DNA of 64,000 nt from Hwanghaeella sp964350445 (GTDB taxonomy: Bacteria; Pseudomonadota; Alphaproteobacteria; UBA8366; Aestuariispiraceae): contig CAYGKA010000019.1 in assembly GCA_964350445.1 (NCBI GenBank), forward strand, positions 12,850-76,849. The letters run 5' to 3'. Below the pieces are notes generated by a model. That model was not told the DNA's origin and ran no database searches. It saw only the letters and a list, made by a program, of their open reading frames with translations. This document shows, one piece after another, positions 34,217 to 43,102 of this stretch (within the stretch, counting starts at the first letter, position 1; each line of letters starts with the position of its first letter). The translations under genes were made by a program, and so were the position numbers.

Positions 34217-35646
34217 GCAGCCGTTCCTCCAACCGTAAGCCCGTCCAGCCGCATCGTGGGCTGACCAACGCCGACAGGGACACCCTGGCCGTCCTTGCCG
34301 CATGTCCCGATACCCGGGTCCAACTGCATGTCATTGCCGATCATCGAAACCTTGGTCAGGGCGTCCGGCCCGTTCCCGATCAGCGTGGCGCCTTTGACCG
34401 GCGCGCCGAGCTTGCCGTTCTCGATGCGATAGGCCTCCGTGCAGGAGAATACGAACTTGCCGTTCGTAATGTCTACTTGGCCGCCTCCGAAATTCACTGC
34501 GTAAAGGCCATTCTGAACGGATTCGAGGATCTCCGCCGGGTCTTTGTCTCCGCCCAGCATATAGGTGTTCGTCATGCGTGGCATCGGATTATGAGCAAAG
34601 CTCTGGCGACGGCCGTTTCCGGTTGGTTCCATGCCCATCAGCCGCGCATTCATGCGATCCTGCATGTACCCGACCAGGATGCCGTCCTCGATCAGCGTGG
34701 TATAGGATGTCGGGGTTCCTTCATCGTCGATGGTCAACGAGCCGCGGCGCCCGCCGATGGTTCCGTCGTCGACGACGGTGACCCCCGGGGCGGCAACGCG
34801 CTGACCCATCAGCCCGGAGAAAGCGGAGGTTTTCTTGCGGTTGAAGTCGCCCTCAAGGCCATGCCCGATCGCTTCATGCAGCAGAATTCCGGGCCAGCCG
34901 GCCCCCAGCACCACACTCATCTCACCGGCCGGCGCTTCCACCGCATCCAGGTTCAGCAGCGCCTGACGAAGCGCTTCGTCGATTTGCGCCTTCCAGGAGG
35001 CGGGCTGGACGAATTCCGTGAAGTCGCCGCGCCCACCTGCGCCATGACTGCCGGATTCCATGCGACCGTCCTGTTCGACGACGACCGAGACATTGACCCG
35101 GACCAGCGGGCGGATATCCGCCGCCCGTTCCCCGCCTGGGCGGATAATCTGGATGGCTTGCCATTCCCCGACGATCGACGCGGTTACCTGCCGGACGCGG
35201 TTGTCCTTGGCGCGCGCATAAGCGTTCATCTCCTCCAGCAAGGCGACCTTGTCTTCGAAAGGAAGCGAGGCGAGTGGATTCTGGTCGCCGTAAAGATCGG
35301 TATTCGTACCGCGCGGCGGCGCGGCGAACGTGCCAGCATGCCCGGAATGGACGGCGCGAACCGTATCGGCGGCGCGTTTGATGGCCGCTTCCGACATATC
35401 GGTCGCATGCGCGTAACCGCTGACTTCCCCGGCAACCGACCGCAACCCGAAGCCTTGCGCCGTATCGTAGCTGGCGTTGCGGATACGGCCGTCGTCGAAG
35501 GTTACGGCTTCGGATTGCCGGTATTCGAGGAACAGTTCCCCGTCGTCGGCGCCCGTCAGGCCGTCATCCACGATGGCCTGCGTCTTGTCGAGGTTCAGTC
35601 CGGCGCGTTGGAAGAAAAGTTCATCGGTTTCGGCAATTTTCGACAT
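34213..35646 (-). CDS. tldD: TldD metalloprotease subunit
   Basis: 477 residues from ATG 35646; the frame is open further upstream but that part lacks a ribosome site. The zinc motif HEAIGHGLEGDF and the downstream Cys in FSCTEAY are those of TldD, the catalytic half of the TldD/TldE (PmbA) protease that trims unfolded peptides and matures microcins and other ribosomal peptides. The partner gene tldE is not in the window. Its stop overlaps the start of a lipoprotein gene, and it is divergent from the DUF3422 gene. Confidence 0.95.
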   Translation of the reverse strand: MSKIAETDELFFQRAGLNLDKTQAIVDDGLTGADDGELFLEYRQSEAVTFDDGRIRNASYDTAQGFGLRSVAGEVSGYAHATDMSEAAIKRAADTVRAVHSGHAGTFAAPPRGTNTDLYGDQNPLASLPFEDKVALLEEMNAYARAKDNRVRQVTASIVGEWQAIQIIRPGGERAADIRPLVRVNVSVVVEQDGRMESGSHGAGGRGDFTEFVQPASWKAQIDEALRQALLNLDAVEAPAGEMSVVLGAGWPGILLHEAIGHGLEGDFNRKKTSAFSGLMGQRVAAPGVTVVDDGTIGGRRGSLTIDDEGTPTSYTTLIEDGILVGYMQDRMNARLMGMEPTGNGRRQSFAHNPMPRMTNTYMLGGDKDPAEILESVQNGLYAVNFGGGQVDITNGKFVFSCTEAYRIENGKLGAPVKGATLIGNGPDALTKVSMIGNDMQLDPGIGTCGKDGQGVPVGVGQPTMRLDGLTVGGTAA

Positions 35647-35827
35647 GGTATTTTTTCGGTTTCCTCGTGTCGGATTAAGGTATCTGTGACAATCGGTCGC
35701 CCCAGCACCTGTCAATGTGCCCTTCGGGCGCGTACGACTAATATAGGGAGAAGCCTCGTCGTTTCCCGTATTTCCCTGGTTTTGTTTTTTTGGTCTGATG
35801 CCGTGAGAAATCTGGCAGGGAGTTGAG

Positions 35828-37147
35828 ATGTTTGCAATCGGCGACAACGCCAAGCGCTACGAGCTGGTGAACGAACTTCATGCGCGACCCTTCCAGCCTT
35901 GCGAAGGGCCGTTGCAGGTGACGCATTACGCGTTTCAGCACGCGGACGGTGACGGCGATGGAATGCATGCGCGCGACCATGCCGCCGACCTGTGCCGCCG
36001 TTTCGGCGCGACACCGCCGCCCAGCGAGGCCAGCCACCACACCGCGGATCTCGGAAATCTACGAGTGAAGTGGGAATTGCACACTGAATTTTCCAGCTAC
36101 ACCTTCTTCAAGCGCGGGTCGTTCGATCAACCCTTCGCCGAGGCGGCCGGCACGAAACTGCCCCGCGATTGGCTGAATGGAATTTCCGGGACGCTTGTCG
36201 TCGCGCTGAATATCGCTTTCGAAGAGAGCGACTCGTCTGCCCGCAGCGAGCGGGAAATCGAGAAGCTCTTCTACCCTGAAGGCCTCGTGGTCAGCCATAT
36301 TGCGCGCGGCGCGGGGCAGGTCTGGACCGATTTCCGCCTTCACGAGGACGGGCATGGCCGCATTCTTGTCCGCAACACGAGCATGAGCGCACATCAGGCC
36401 GGGCGCCTGATCCAGCGGTTGATCGAGATCGGAACCTATTACCTGTTTTCGCTCGTCGCGTTGCCTATCGCCCGGGAAGTCTCCGGGCGGCTGAAGACGA
36501 TCGACGGCTCGTTAGCGCATTTGACCTTGGGTATGGGGCAGATCGTCGATCAACGCGATCAGAGCCAAGGCGCGGAAGATGAGGCGAACATGCTGCGGCG
36601 GTTGACCAGGTTGTCGACCGATATCGAAGCGCTCTCCACCATGACGGCCTTTCGGTTCGGGGCCGCTGACGCCTATTACGCGCTGGTCAAAGCGCGGGTG
36701 CGCGAGCTTCGGGAAGACAGGGTCGAAGGCTATCAGACGATCGACGAATTCTTGGAACGGCGCCTGGCCCCCGCCATGCGCACATGCGAATCGGTTTCAG
36801 CCCGAATTGCGGATCTTTCCCGACGCGCCACCCGGACCGCCAATTTGATGCGGACCCGGGTGGATGTGACCATCCAGGCGCAGAACCAGGACCTTCTGGC
36901 CAGTATGAACCGCCGTGCCCGGCTGCAATTGCGCCTCCAGCAGACGGTCGAAGGGCTGTCCGTTGCGGCGATCAGCTACTATGCCGTGGGGCTGATTTCC
37001 TATCTGGTGAAAGGCTTGCCGTCAGTGGGCGTGGAGATCAGCACTACCGTGGTAACGGCGGCGGCGACTCCGGTGGTGGTTGGTTTGGTTTGGTACGGCC
37101 TTCATCGATTCCGCATGAAGTTGGAAAAGGCAGAACAATCCGATTGA
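35828..37147 (+). CDS. DUF3422 membrane-anchored protein
   Basis: 439 residues. The N-terminus ELVNELHARPFQPCEGP is the DUF3422 signature. A globular first half (1-200) is followed by a long helical, coiled-coil-prone region (about 240-370) and two membrane helices near 380-425. It is likely anchored in the inner membrane by its C-terminus. The function of the family is not known. It lies between tldD (divergent) and the cytochrome oxidase operon, after which there are 271 bases with no gene before ctaC. A TAATAT at about 35742 is a possible -10. Confidence 0.85.
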   Translation: MFAIGDNAKRYELVNELHARPFQPCEGPLQVTHYAFQHADGDGDGMHARDHAADLCRRFGATPPPSEASHHTADLGNLRVKWELHTEFSSYTFFKRGSFDQPFAEAAGTKLPRDWLNGISGTLVVALNIAFEESDSSARSEREIEKLFYPEGLVVSHIARGAGQVWTDFRLHEDGHGRILVRNTSMSAHQAGRLIQRLIEIGTYYLFSLVALPIAREVSGRLKTIDGSLAHLTLGMGQIVDQRDQSQGAEDEANMLRRLTRLSTDIEALSTMTAFRFGAADAYYALVKARVRELREDRVEGYQTIDEFLERRLAPAMRTCESVSARIADLSRRATRTANLMRTRVDVTIQAQNQDLLASMNRRARLQLRLQQTVEGLSVAAISYYAVGLISYLVKGLPSVGVEISTTVVTAAATPVVVGLVWYGLHRFRMKLEKAEQSD

Positions 37148-37418
37148 ATTCTAAGACCTTAGTCTTCATCCGTTCTCCAAATTACTTGACTTGTGCGACA
37201 GTAAAGCGCATCCGAGCCGCTTGATCGGGTTGGTGGGCAAGGTAGAATGCAATCCAATCGGGGAGGGGCTGGCCGCCATTCATCTGGGGATGGTGACCGC
37301 GGCTTGTATCCTCCCAAACGAGATGTCGGTTCCGGTTGATCGGGTCCGATTGGGACGAAGCGGTTTTTGTGCCGATTGCAGGCGGGGCCGCGGGGAATTT
37401 GGGAACGGGAGAAAAGCG

Positions 37419-38285
37419 GTGTTCAACCGTATCTTGGCGCTGGCCGCGGGCTGGCTTGCCCTTGTTTCTACTCCGGCGCTCGCCGCCGAGCCGAAGCCTT
37501 GGCAGTTGAATTTGCCGCATCCGGCCTCGCCGGTTGCCGAAATGGCCTATGAATTTCACACAATTCTGCTGTGGCTTATCACGATCATCACGTTGTTCGT
37601 GTTGGCCTTGCTGATCTATGTCTGTGTCCGCTTCCGCGAGTCGGCCAACCCGACACCGTCGCGGACCACGCACCACCAGTTGCTGGAAATCCTGTGGACC
37701 GGTGTTCCGGTGCTGATCCTGGTCGCCATCGTCTTTCCGTCGATGAAGCTGCTCTACGCTTCGGACCGGGTCGAAGATGCGGACATGACGCTGAAGATCA
37801 TCGGAAACCAGTGGTATTGGTCCTATGAATACCCCGATCACGGCAACTTCACTTTCGACGCCTATATCGCGGCGCGGACGGCCGATGAAGCCAAGGAATT
37901 GGGCGTTGCGCGGCTGATGGACACGGACAACCCGGTCGTTCTTCCGGTGGACACCAAAATCCGCCTGATCATGACGTCCAACGATGTCCTTCATAACTGG
38001 TCGATTTCCGATTTCGGCGTGCGCCTGGACACGGTTCCGGGTCGCCTGAACGAAACCTGGATGCAAGCGACCAGGGAAGGAACCTTCTACGGGTTCTGCT
38101 CCGAGCTGTGCGGCATCGACCATGCCTTCATGCCGATCGCGGTCAAGATCGTGTCGAAAGCCGAGTTTGAAAAATGGGTCAAGGAAGCGCAGGAGAAATT
38201 CGCTGCTGTGCCGACCTCTGCCCCGGTCCGGGTTGCTGCCAAGGGCGCTGACCAGGCCGTTAACGAAACCGTTCTGACCCGCTAA
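37419..38285 (+). CDS. ctaC: Cytochrome c oxidase subunit II
   Basis: 288 residues from GTG 37419, chosen because GGGAG lies upstream and a signal peptide (about 1-25, ending TPALAAE) starts there; the open frame extends to 37191 but is not credible as protein. Two membrane helices (about 45-65 and 88-108) precede a periplasmic cupredoxin domain with the complete CuA site GFCSELCGIDHAFM. WYWSYEYP is the electron-entry tryptophan region. It receives electrons from cytochrome c. First gene of the oxidase operon. Confidence 0.96.
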   Translation: MFNRILALAAGWLALVSTPALAAEPKPWQLNLPHPASPVAEMAYEFHTILLWLITIITLFVLALLIYVCVRFRESANPTPSRTTHHQLLEILWTGVPVLILVAIVFPSMKLLYASDRVEDADMTLKIIGNQWYWSYEYPDHGNFTFDAYIAARTADEAKELGVARLMDTDNPVVLPVDTKIRLIMTSNDVLHNWSISDFGVRLDTVPGRLNETWMQATREGTFYGFCSELCGIDHAFMPIAVKIVSKAEFEKWVKEAQEKFAAVPTSAPVRVAAKGADQAVNETVLTR

Positions 38286-38311
38286 CGGGCGCAGAAAGTA
38301 GGAGACGAACC

Positions 38312-39910
38312 ATGGCAAGCGGAACGGCTGCTGGCGCGCATCACGACGATCACGGCGCCCCGACCAGTTTCTTCACCCGTTGGATCTGTTCGACCAACCA
38401 CAAGGACATCGGAACGATGTACCTGATCTTCGCCGTCATCGCGGGGCTGATCGGGGGCGCGTTCTCCGTCTACATGCGGATGGAACTGCACGAACCGGGT
38501 GTGCAGTTCATGGAAGACGGCCACGAATGGAACGTCATCGTCACGGCCCACGGCCTGATCATGGTGTTCTTCGTTGTCATGCCCGCCCTGATCGGCGGCT
38601 TCGGCAACTGGTTCGCCCCTTTGATGATCGGCGCGCCCGACATGGCCTTCCCGCGCATGAACAACATTTCGTTCTGGTTGCTGGTGCCTGCCTTCCTGCT
38701 GCTGATCCTCTCCGCCTTGATCGGCGGCGGCGCCGGCACGGGCTGGACGATTTACCCGCCGCTGAGCTCGACGCTGGGTCATCCCGGCGCGGCTGTCGAT
38801 ATGGCGATCTTCTCGCTGCACCTTGCCGGTGCATCGTCGATCCTGGGTGCGATCAACTTCATCACCACAATCTTCAACATGCGCGCACCGGGCATGACGC
38901 TGCACAAGATGCCGCTGTTCGCCTGGGCCATGCTGATCACAGCCTTCCTGCTGGTCCTGTCGCTGCCGGTTTTGGGCGGCGCCATCACGATGCTGCTGAC
39001 CGACCGTAACTTCGGCACGACCTTCTTCAAGCCGGAAGGCGGCGGCGATCCGATCCTGTTCCAGCATCTGTTCTGGTTCTTCGGGCATCCCGAAGTCTAC
39101 ATCATGATCCTGCCGGGCTTCGGCATCGTCAGCCATATCGTGTCCACCTTCTCCCGCAAGCCGATCTTCGGCTATCTCGGGATGGCTTACGCCATGGTCG
39201 CCATCGGTTTCGTTGGCTTCATCGTTTGGGCTCACCACATGTACACGGTCGGTCTGGACGTGGATACGCGGGCATACTTCACGGCCGCCACGATGGTCAT
39301 CGCCGTTCCGACCGGGATCAAGATATTCAGTTGGATCGCCACCATGTGGGGCGGTTCGCTGCGGTTCGAGGTTCCGATGCTGTGGGCCATCGGGTTCATC
39401 TTCTTGTTCACGGTCGGCGGGGTGACGGGTGTCGTTCTTGCCAACGGTGGCATGGACCTTCTGCTTCACGACACCTACTACGTCGTAGCGCATTTCCATT
39501 ACGTGCTGTCGCTGGGTGCCGTGTTCTCGATCTTCGCTGGGATTTACTACTGGATGGGCAAAATGTCCGGCCGGCAGATCCCGAACTGGGCCGGGAAACT
39601 GCACTTCTGGACCACGTTCGTGGGGGTCAACCTGACGTTCTTCCCGCAGCATTTCCTGGGCTTGGCCGGCATGCCGCGCCGCTATATCGACTATGCGGAC
39701 GGTTTCGCCATCTTCAACGCCATCAGTTCCTGGGGTGCTTATCTTTCGTTCGCCTCCACGCTGTTCTTCGTCGTGATGATGATCTACACGCTGCGTGCGG
39801 GTCAGAAAGTCGGCGACAATTATTGGGGTGAAGGGGCGACAACCCTTGAGTGGACGGTAAGTTCGCCGCCGCCCTACCATACCTTCAACGATCTGCCGCA
39901 GGTCCGTTGA
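38312..39910 (+). CDS. ctaD: Cytochrome c oxidase subunit I
   Basis: 532 residues, about 12 membrane helices. It has the haem a and a3 ligands and CuB site: TAHGLIMVFF, the HPEVY histidine-tyrosine pair, the AHHM histidines and HDTYYVVAHFHYV. It is the aa3-type oxygen-reducing, proton-pumping subunit. The D-channel segment NWFAPLMIGAPDMAFPRMNN is intact. It begins 26 bases after ctaC, behind GGAG. Confidence 0.97.
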   Translation: MASGTAAGAHHDDHGAPTSFFTRWICSTNHKDIGTMYLIFAVIAGLIGGAFSVYMRMELHEPGVQFMEDGHEWNVIVTAHGLIMVFFVVMPALIGGFGNWFAPLMIGAPDMAFPRMNNISFWLLVPAFLLLILSALIGGGAGTGWTIYPPLSSTLGHPGAAVDMAIFSLHLAGASSILGAINFITTIFNMRAPGMTLHKMPLFAWAMLITAFLLVLSLPVLGGAITMLLTDRNFGTTFFKPEGGGDPILFQHLFWFFGHPEVYIMILPGFGIVSHIVSTFSRKPIFGYLGMAYAMVAIGFVGFIVWAHHMYTVGLDVDTRAYFTAATMVIAVPTGIKIFSWIATMWGGSLRFEVPMLWAIGFIFLFTVGGVTGVVLANGGMDLLLHDTYYVVAHFHYVLSLGAVFSIFAGIYYWMGKMSGRQIPNWAGKLHFWTTFVGVNLTFFPQHFLGLAGMPRRYIDYADGFAIFNAISSWGAYLSFASTLFFVVMMIYTLRAGQKVGDNYWGEGATTLEWTVSSPPPYHTFNDLPQVR

Positions 39911-40007
39911 CCTGAGGTTCCCGATGGGCGGATGGGCGGTCAGCCGCCCCCGCCCGCCGGGAAATCGACTGAAGAAACGGCGCAAAAGTTTGTAGGAACC
40001 GGGAACC

Positions 40008-40940
40008 GTGTCGGACTTGAGCTATACGACTACAGCGATAGACCGTGACCTCACCTCGAGTGGTGAGGTCCGCGACTATATCGCGCTGCTCAAACCGCGG
40101 GTGATGTCGCTCGTCGTGTTCTCCGGCCTTGCCGGTCTTCTGGTCGCTCCAGGCGACATACACCCGATCCTCGGTGCCGTGGCGGTCTTCTGTATCGCCG
40201 TCGGGGCCGGTGCGTCGGGTGCCATCAACATGTGGTACGACCGGGATATCGACGCCATCATGTCACGGACACGGGGGCGGCCCATTCCCATGGGCAAGAT
40301 GCCGCCGGCGGAAGCCTTGAGCTTCGGCGTCGTCCTCGCCGTCTTCGCGGTCGCCCTGATGGGGTTGGCCGTGAATTGGGCGGCGGCGGCCCTGCTTGCG
40401 GCGGCGACACTGTTTTACGTATTCGTCTACACGATGTGGCTGAAGCGCCGCACCCCGCAGAATATCGTCATCGGCGGCGCGGCCGGTGCTTTCCCGCCGA
40501 TGATCGGCTGGACGGCGGTTACCGGCGACGTGTCGATCGAACCGATCCTGTTGTTCGCTCTTATCTTCTTCTGGACGCCGCCGCATTTCTGGGCCCTGGC
40601 GCTTTATCGCTGCGGGGATTACGCGAAGGCGGGCGTTCCGATGCTGCCGGTCGTGTCCGGCGCACGCGAAACCAAGAAGCAGATCCTGATTTACACGGTG
40701 CTCCTGATGCCCCTGGCGCTGGCGCCCTGGTGGGTCGGCATTGCCGGTCTGGCCTACGCTGCGACCGCCCTGGTGCTTGGATTGCTGTTCCTGGCGGGCG
40801 CAATCGCCGTTTGGTTCGACGATACGGACAAGGCGGCACGCCGCCTGTTCGGGTACTCGATTTTTTACTTGTTCGCCTTGTTTGCGATGCTGATTGCCGA
40901 CTCGAACAGCTTGGGTCTGTTCGGCGCGTTGGCAGGCTAA
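40008..40940 (+). CDS. ctaB: Protohaem IX farnesyltransferase (haem O synthase)
   Basis: 310 residues from GTG 40008 with AGGAA upstream. It is a UbiA-superfamily polytopic membrane enzyme: the first Asp motif lies in NMWYDRDIDAIMSRT and the second in YRCGDYAKAGVPMLP. It farnesylates haem b to haem o, the precursor of haem a for subunit I. Its place right after ctaD is standard for alphaproteobacteria. About 100 bases separate it from ctaD without a visible terminator. Confidence 0.95.
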   Translation: MSDLSYTTTAIDRDLTSSGEVRDYIALLKPRVMSLVVFSGLAGLLVAPGDIHPILGAVAVFCIAVGAGASGAINMWYDRDIDAIMSRTRGRPIPMGKMPPAEALSFGVVLAVFAVALMGLAVNWAAAALLAAATLFYVFVYTMWLKRRTPQNIVIGGAAGAFPPMIGWTAVTGDVSIEPILLFALIFFWTPPHFWALALYRCGDYAKAGVPMLPVVSGARETKKQILIYTVLLMPLALAPWWVGIAGLAYAATALVLGLLFLAGAIAVWFDDTDKAARRLFGYSIFYLFALFAMLIADSNSLGLFGALAG

Positions 40941-40964
40941 AGCGCGAAAGGCCCGGGAAAGATC

Positions 40965-41123
40965 ATGGCGGTCATGGCTGAAGACGATAAGAACAAAGAC
41001 AAGGCAGCACCCAGGGACATGCACAAGCGCCTGCGCAGCAAGAACATCGCCTTGGCGCTCGCGATCGGTGGGTTCTGTCTGTTGGTCTATGTCGTCTCCT
41101 TGGTCCGGATGAGTGGTGGTTGA
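40965..41123 (+). CDS. CoxF-like small membrane protein of the oxidase operon
   Basis: 52 residues from ATG 40965; ATG 40974 is an alternative. A charged N-terminus (EDDKNKDKAAPRD) is followed by MHKRLRSKNIALALAIGGF and a single membrane helix (about 27-46), ending VRMSGG. This size, charge pattern and position between ctaB and ctaG match the small CoxF-type protein of alphaproteobacterial oxidase operons. It is easily missed because of its length. Its stop lies five bases before the ctaG start. Confidence 0.75.
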   Translation: MAVMAEDDKNKDKAAPRDMHKRLRSKNIALALAIGGFCLLVYVVSLVRMSGG

Positions 41124-41127
41124 TTAC

Positions 41128-41706
41128 ATGAAACGCAGCATCGACAGCCGAAACCAAAAAACGATGCTGGCCGTCGCCGGCGTCGTTTGCGGCATGCTCG
41201 GCCTGGCTTATGCGTCCGTCCCGCTCTACGACCTGTTTTGCCGCGTGACCGGATATGGCGGCACGACGCAAGTCGCCACCGAGGGCGCCGAGCGTGTCCT
41301 GGATCGCAAAATGGCGGTCCGGTTTGATGCGACAACATCGCCGAACCTGCCTTGGACGTTCGAGCCCGAGCAGCGCGAAGTCACCTTGCGCGTGGGCGAA
41401 AGCGCCATTGCCTATTACCGGGCGACGAACAATTCCGACAAGCCGATCACCGGCACGGCGACATTCAATGTCACGCCGCAGAAGGCTGGTCTGTACTTCA
41501 CGAAAATCGACTGTTTCTGTTTTACGGAGCAGACGCTGAAACCCGGTGAGACCGTGGATATGCCGGTGGTGTACTATGTCGATCCGGAAATCGATGAAAA
41601 CCCGAACCTGGACGAGGTTCGGACTTTGACCCTGTCATACACCTTCTTCCCTGCGGAGACGGCGGACGGGGATAAAGAAAATGGAAAACTGGCGTCCCTC
41701 AAGTAG
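41128..41706 (+). CDS. ctaG: Cytochrome c oxidase assembly copper chaperone CtaG/Cox11
   Basis: 192 residues from ATG 41128. One N-terminal membrane helix leads into YDLFCRVTGYGGTTQ and a periplasmic immunoglobulin-like domain with the copper-binding pair in KIDCFCFTEQTL. Cox11 delivers copper to the CuB site of subunit I. It is the correct family for aa3 oxidases in alphaproteobacteria, distinct from the unrelated Bacillus CtaG. Close spacing to the CoxF-like gene implies coupling. Confidence 0.95.
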   Translation: MKRSIDSRNQKTMLAVAGVVCGMLGLAYASVPLYDLFCRVTGYGGTTQVATEGAERVLDRKMAVRFDATTSPNLPWTFEPEQREVTLRVGESAIAYYRATNNSDKPITGTATFNVTPQKAGLYFTKIDCFCFTEQTLKPGETVDMPVVYYVDPEIDENPNLDEVRTLTLSYTFFPAETADGDKENGKLASLK

Positions 41707-41779
41707 GACGACGGATTGGGTAGGTTAATCCTTGGGGCGACCGTTTAGGGCGGCGCCCCGTGACGAAGGGGGAAAGGGT

Positions 41780-42625
41780 ATGAGCGCGGCTGAACATCAC
41801 GCACCCAACCACGATTACCATTTGGTGAATCCGAGCCCGTGGCCGGCGTTTGGCGCGCTGTCCGGGTTCGTGCTGGCTTTCGGGGCGGTCATTTACATGC
41901 ACCCGGACGTCGTCGGGGCGGAATCCCTGGGTGCCTGGACGGTCATTCCCGGCTTTATGATGGTCATCTTCACCATGTTCGTATGGTGGAAGGACGTCAT
42001 CAAGGAAGCCCATGGCGGGGACCATAAGCCTGTCGTGCAGCTTGGCCTGCGCTATGGCATGGCGTTGTTCATCGCATCGGAAGTGATGTTCTTCGTGGCG
42101 TTCTTCTGGGCCTTCTTCGATGCGAGCCTTTTCGCGGACCAGGAAATTCTGGTCTCGCGGGTCGAGCATACGGGCGGCGCCTGGCCACCGGTCGGCGTCG
42201 AACCCTTCGAGGCTTTCGACCTGCCGTTCATGAACACGCTGATCCTGCTGCTTTCCGGCTGCACGGTCACCTGGGCACACCACGCCCTTCGTGAAGGCAA
42301 GCGCCAGCAAGTGGTTCATGGTCTCGCGCTGACGGTAATCCTGGGCTTCCTGTTCACCTGCCTGCAGGCTTACGAATACAGCCATGCCGCTTTCGGGTTC
42401 ACCGACGGCATCTACAGTTCGACCTTCTACATGGCGACGGGGTTCCACGGGTTCCACGTCATCGTCGGGACGATTTTCCTGGCCGTGTGCTGGTACCGCG
42501 CCGCCAAGGGCGATTTCACGCCGTCGCATCATTTCGGCTTCGAAGCCGCGGCTTGGTATTGGCATTTCGTCGACGTTGTCTGGCTGTTCCTGTTCATCTG
42601 CGTTTACTGGTGGGGCGGCAACTAA
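41780..42625 (+). CDS. ctaE: Cytochrome c oxidase subunit III
   Basis: 281 residues from ATG 41780, with AAGGGGGAAAGG directly upstream; an upstream frame extension to 41732 is not needed. It has seven membrane helices in the 2+5 arrangement. The conserved segments HDYHLVNPSPWP, EVMFFVAFFWAFF, and the C-terminal GFEAAAWYWHFVDVVWLFLF are diagnostic. It stabilises the proton-pumping core. Confidence 0.96.
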   Translation: MSAAEHHAPNHDYHLVNPSPWPAFGALSGFVLAFGAVIYMHPDVVGAESLGAWTVIPGFMMVIFTMFVWWKDVIKEAHGGDHKPVVQLGLRYGMALFIASEVMFFVAFFWAFFDASLFADQEILVSRVEHTGGAWPPVGVEPFEAFDLPFMNTLILLLSGCTVTWAHHALREGKRQQVVHGLALTVILGFLFTCLQAYEYSHAAFGFTDGIYSSTFYMATGFHGFHVIVGTIFLAVCWYRAAKGDFTPSHHFGFEAAAWYWHFVDVVWLFLFICVYWWGGN

Positions 42626-42649
42626 GGCCTCCGAAAGTAATCAGACATC

Positions 42650-43039
42650 ATGTCCACACCTACACTCAAAACCCGGTCTGCCTGGCAGACCGGGTTTCGT
42701 GGTAAATGCCCGCGCTGCGGCGAGGGGGCGTTATACAGCGCGTTCCTCAAGGTCGCGGACAATTGCACCGTCTGCGGCCTGGATCTGAGCCAGGAAGACG
42801 CCGGCGACGGGGCGGTTCCGTTCATTATCATCATTGCCGGGTCGCTGGGCGTCGGTATCGGCGTTTGGGTGATGTTCACGTTCGATACAGGCGTATGGGC
42901 GCCGATCACGGTCGCTTTTCCCGTTGTTGCCGCGGTGGTGCTGTTCCTGATGCCGAAGGTGAAAGGGCTGCTTATCGCCCTGCAATATTTGAACAAGGCC
43001 GGTGATACCGGTACCAACACGTTTGACGAAGACTCTTGA
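42650..43039 (+). CDS. DUF983 membrane protein with a zinc-ribbon-like N-terminus
   Basis: 129 residues. CPRCGEG and CTVCGLD (about 20-43) form a four-cysteine ribbon, followed by two membrane helices (about 58-78 and 85-103). DUF983 proteins sit next to surf1 and ctaE in alphaproteobacterial oxidase operons and are presumed assembly factors, but their role is not known. The first codons carry a perfect long palindrome that could act as a terminator or attenuator before the downstream genes. Confidence 0.85.
   Translation: MSTPTLKTRSAWQTGFRGKCPRCGEGALYSAFLKVADNCTVCGLDLSQEDAGDGAVPFIIIIAGSLGVGIGVWVMFTFDTGVWAPITVAFPVVAAVVLFLMPKVKGLLIALQYLNKAGDTGTNTFDEDS
42669..42697 (+). repeat. Perfect 29-base palindrome inside the DUF983 gene
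   Basis: Arms AAACCCGGTCTGCC and GGCAGACCGGGTTT flank a single T. The sequence has terminator form (GC-rich stem, T-run at the end, though only three T) and lies 44 bases after the ctaE stop, yet codes for residues 7-16 of the DUF983 protein. Partial termination after the structural subunit genes is possible (inference). Confidence 0.8.
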
Positions 43040-43102
43040 TAACCCGCACCGCGCCTGAACGCGCGGCGCGACGACGACATTTCGCATTCCTGGAGTAAGC
43101 CA

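Noticed and set aside
37191..37418. N-terminal extension of cytochrome oxidase subunit II
   Set aside because: It would place about 76 hydrophilic residues before a clean signal peptide; the GTG at 37419 has a ribosome site and gives the usual length.
38282..39985. Long open frame antisense to ctaD (and similar ones opposite leuA, gshA, degP and mrp)
   Set aside because: They lie opposite well-recognised genes, lack ribosome sites, and have the Arg/Gly/His-heavy composition expected from reading GC-rich codons backwards.
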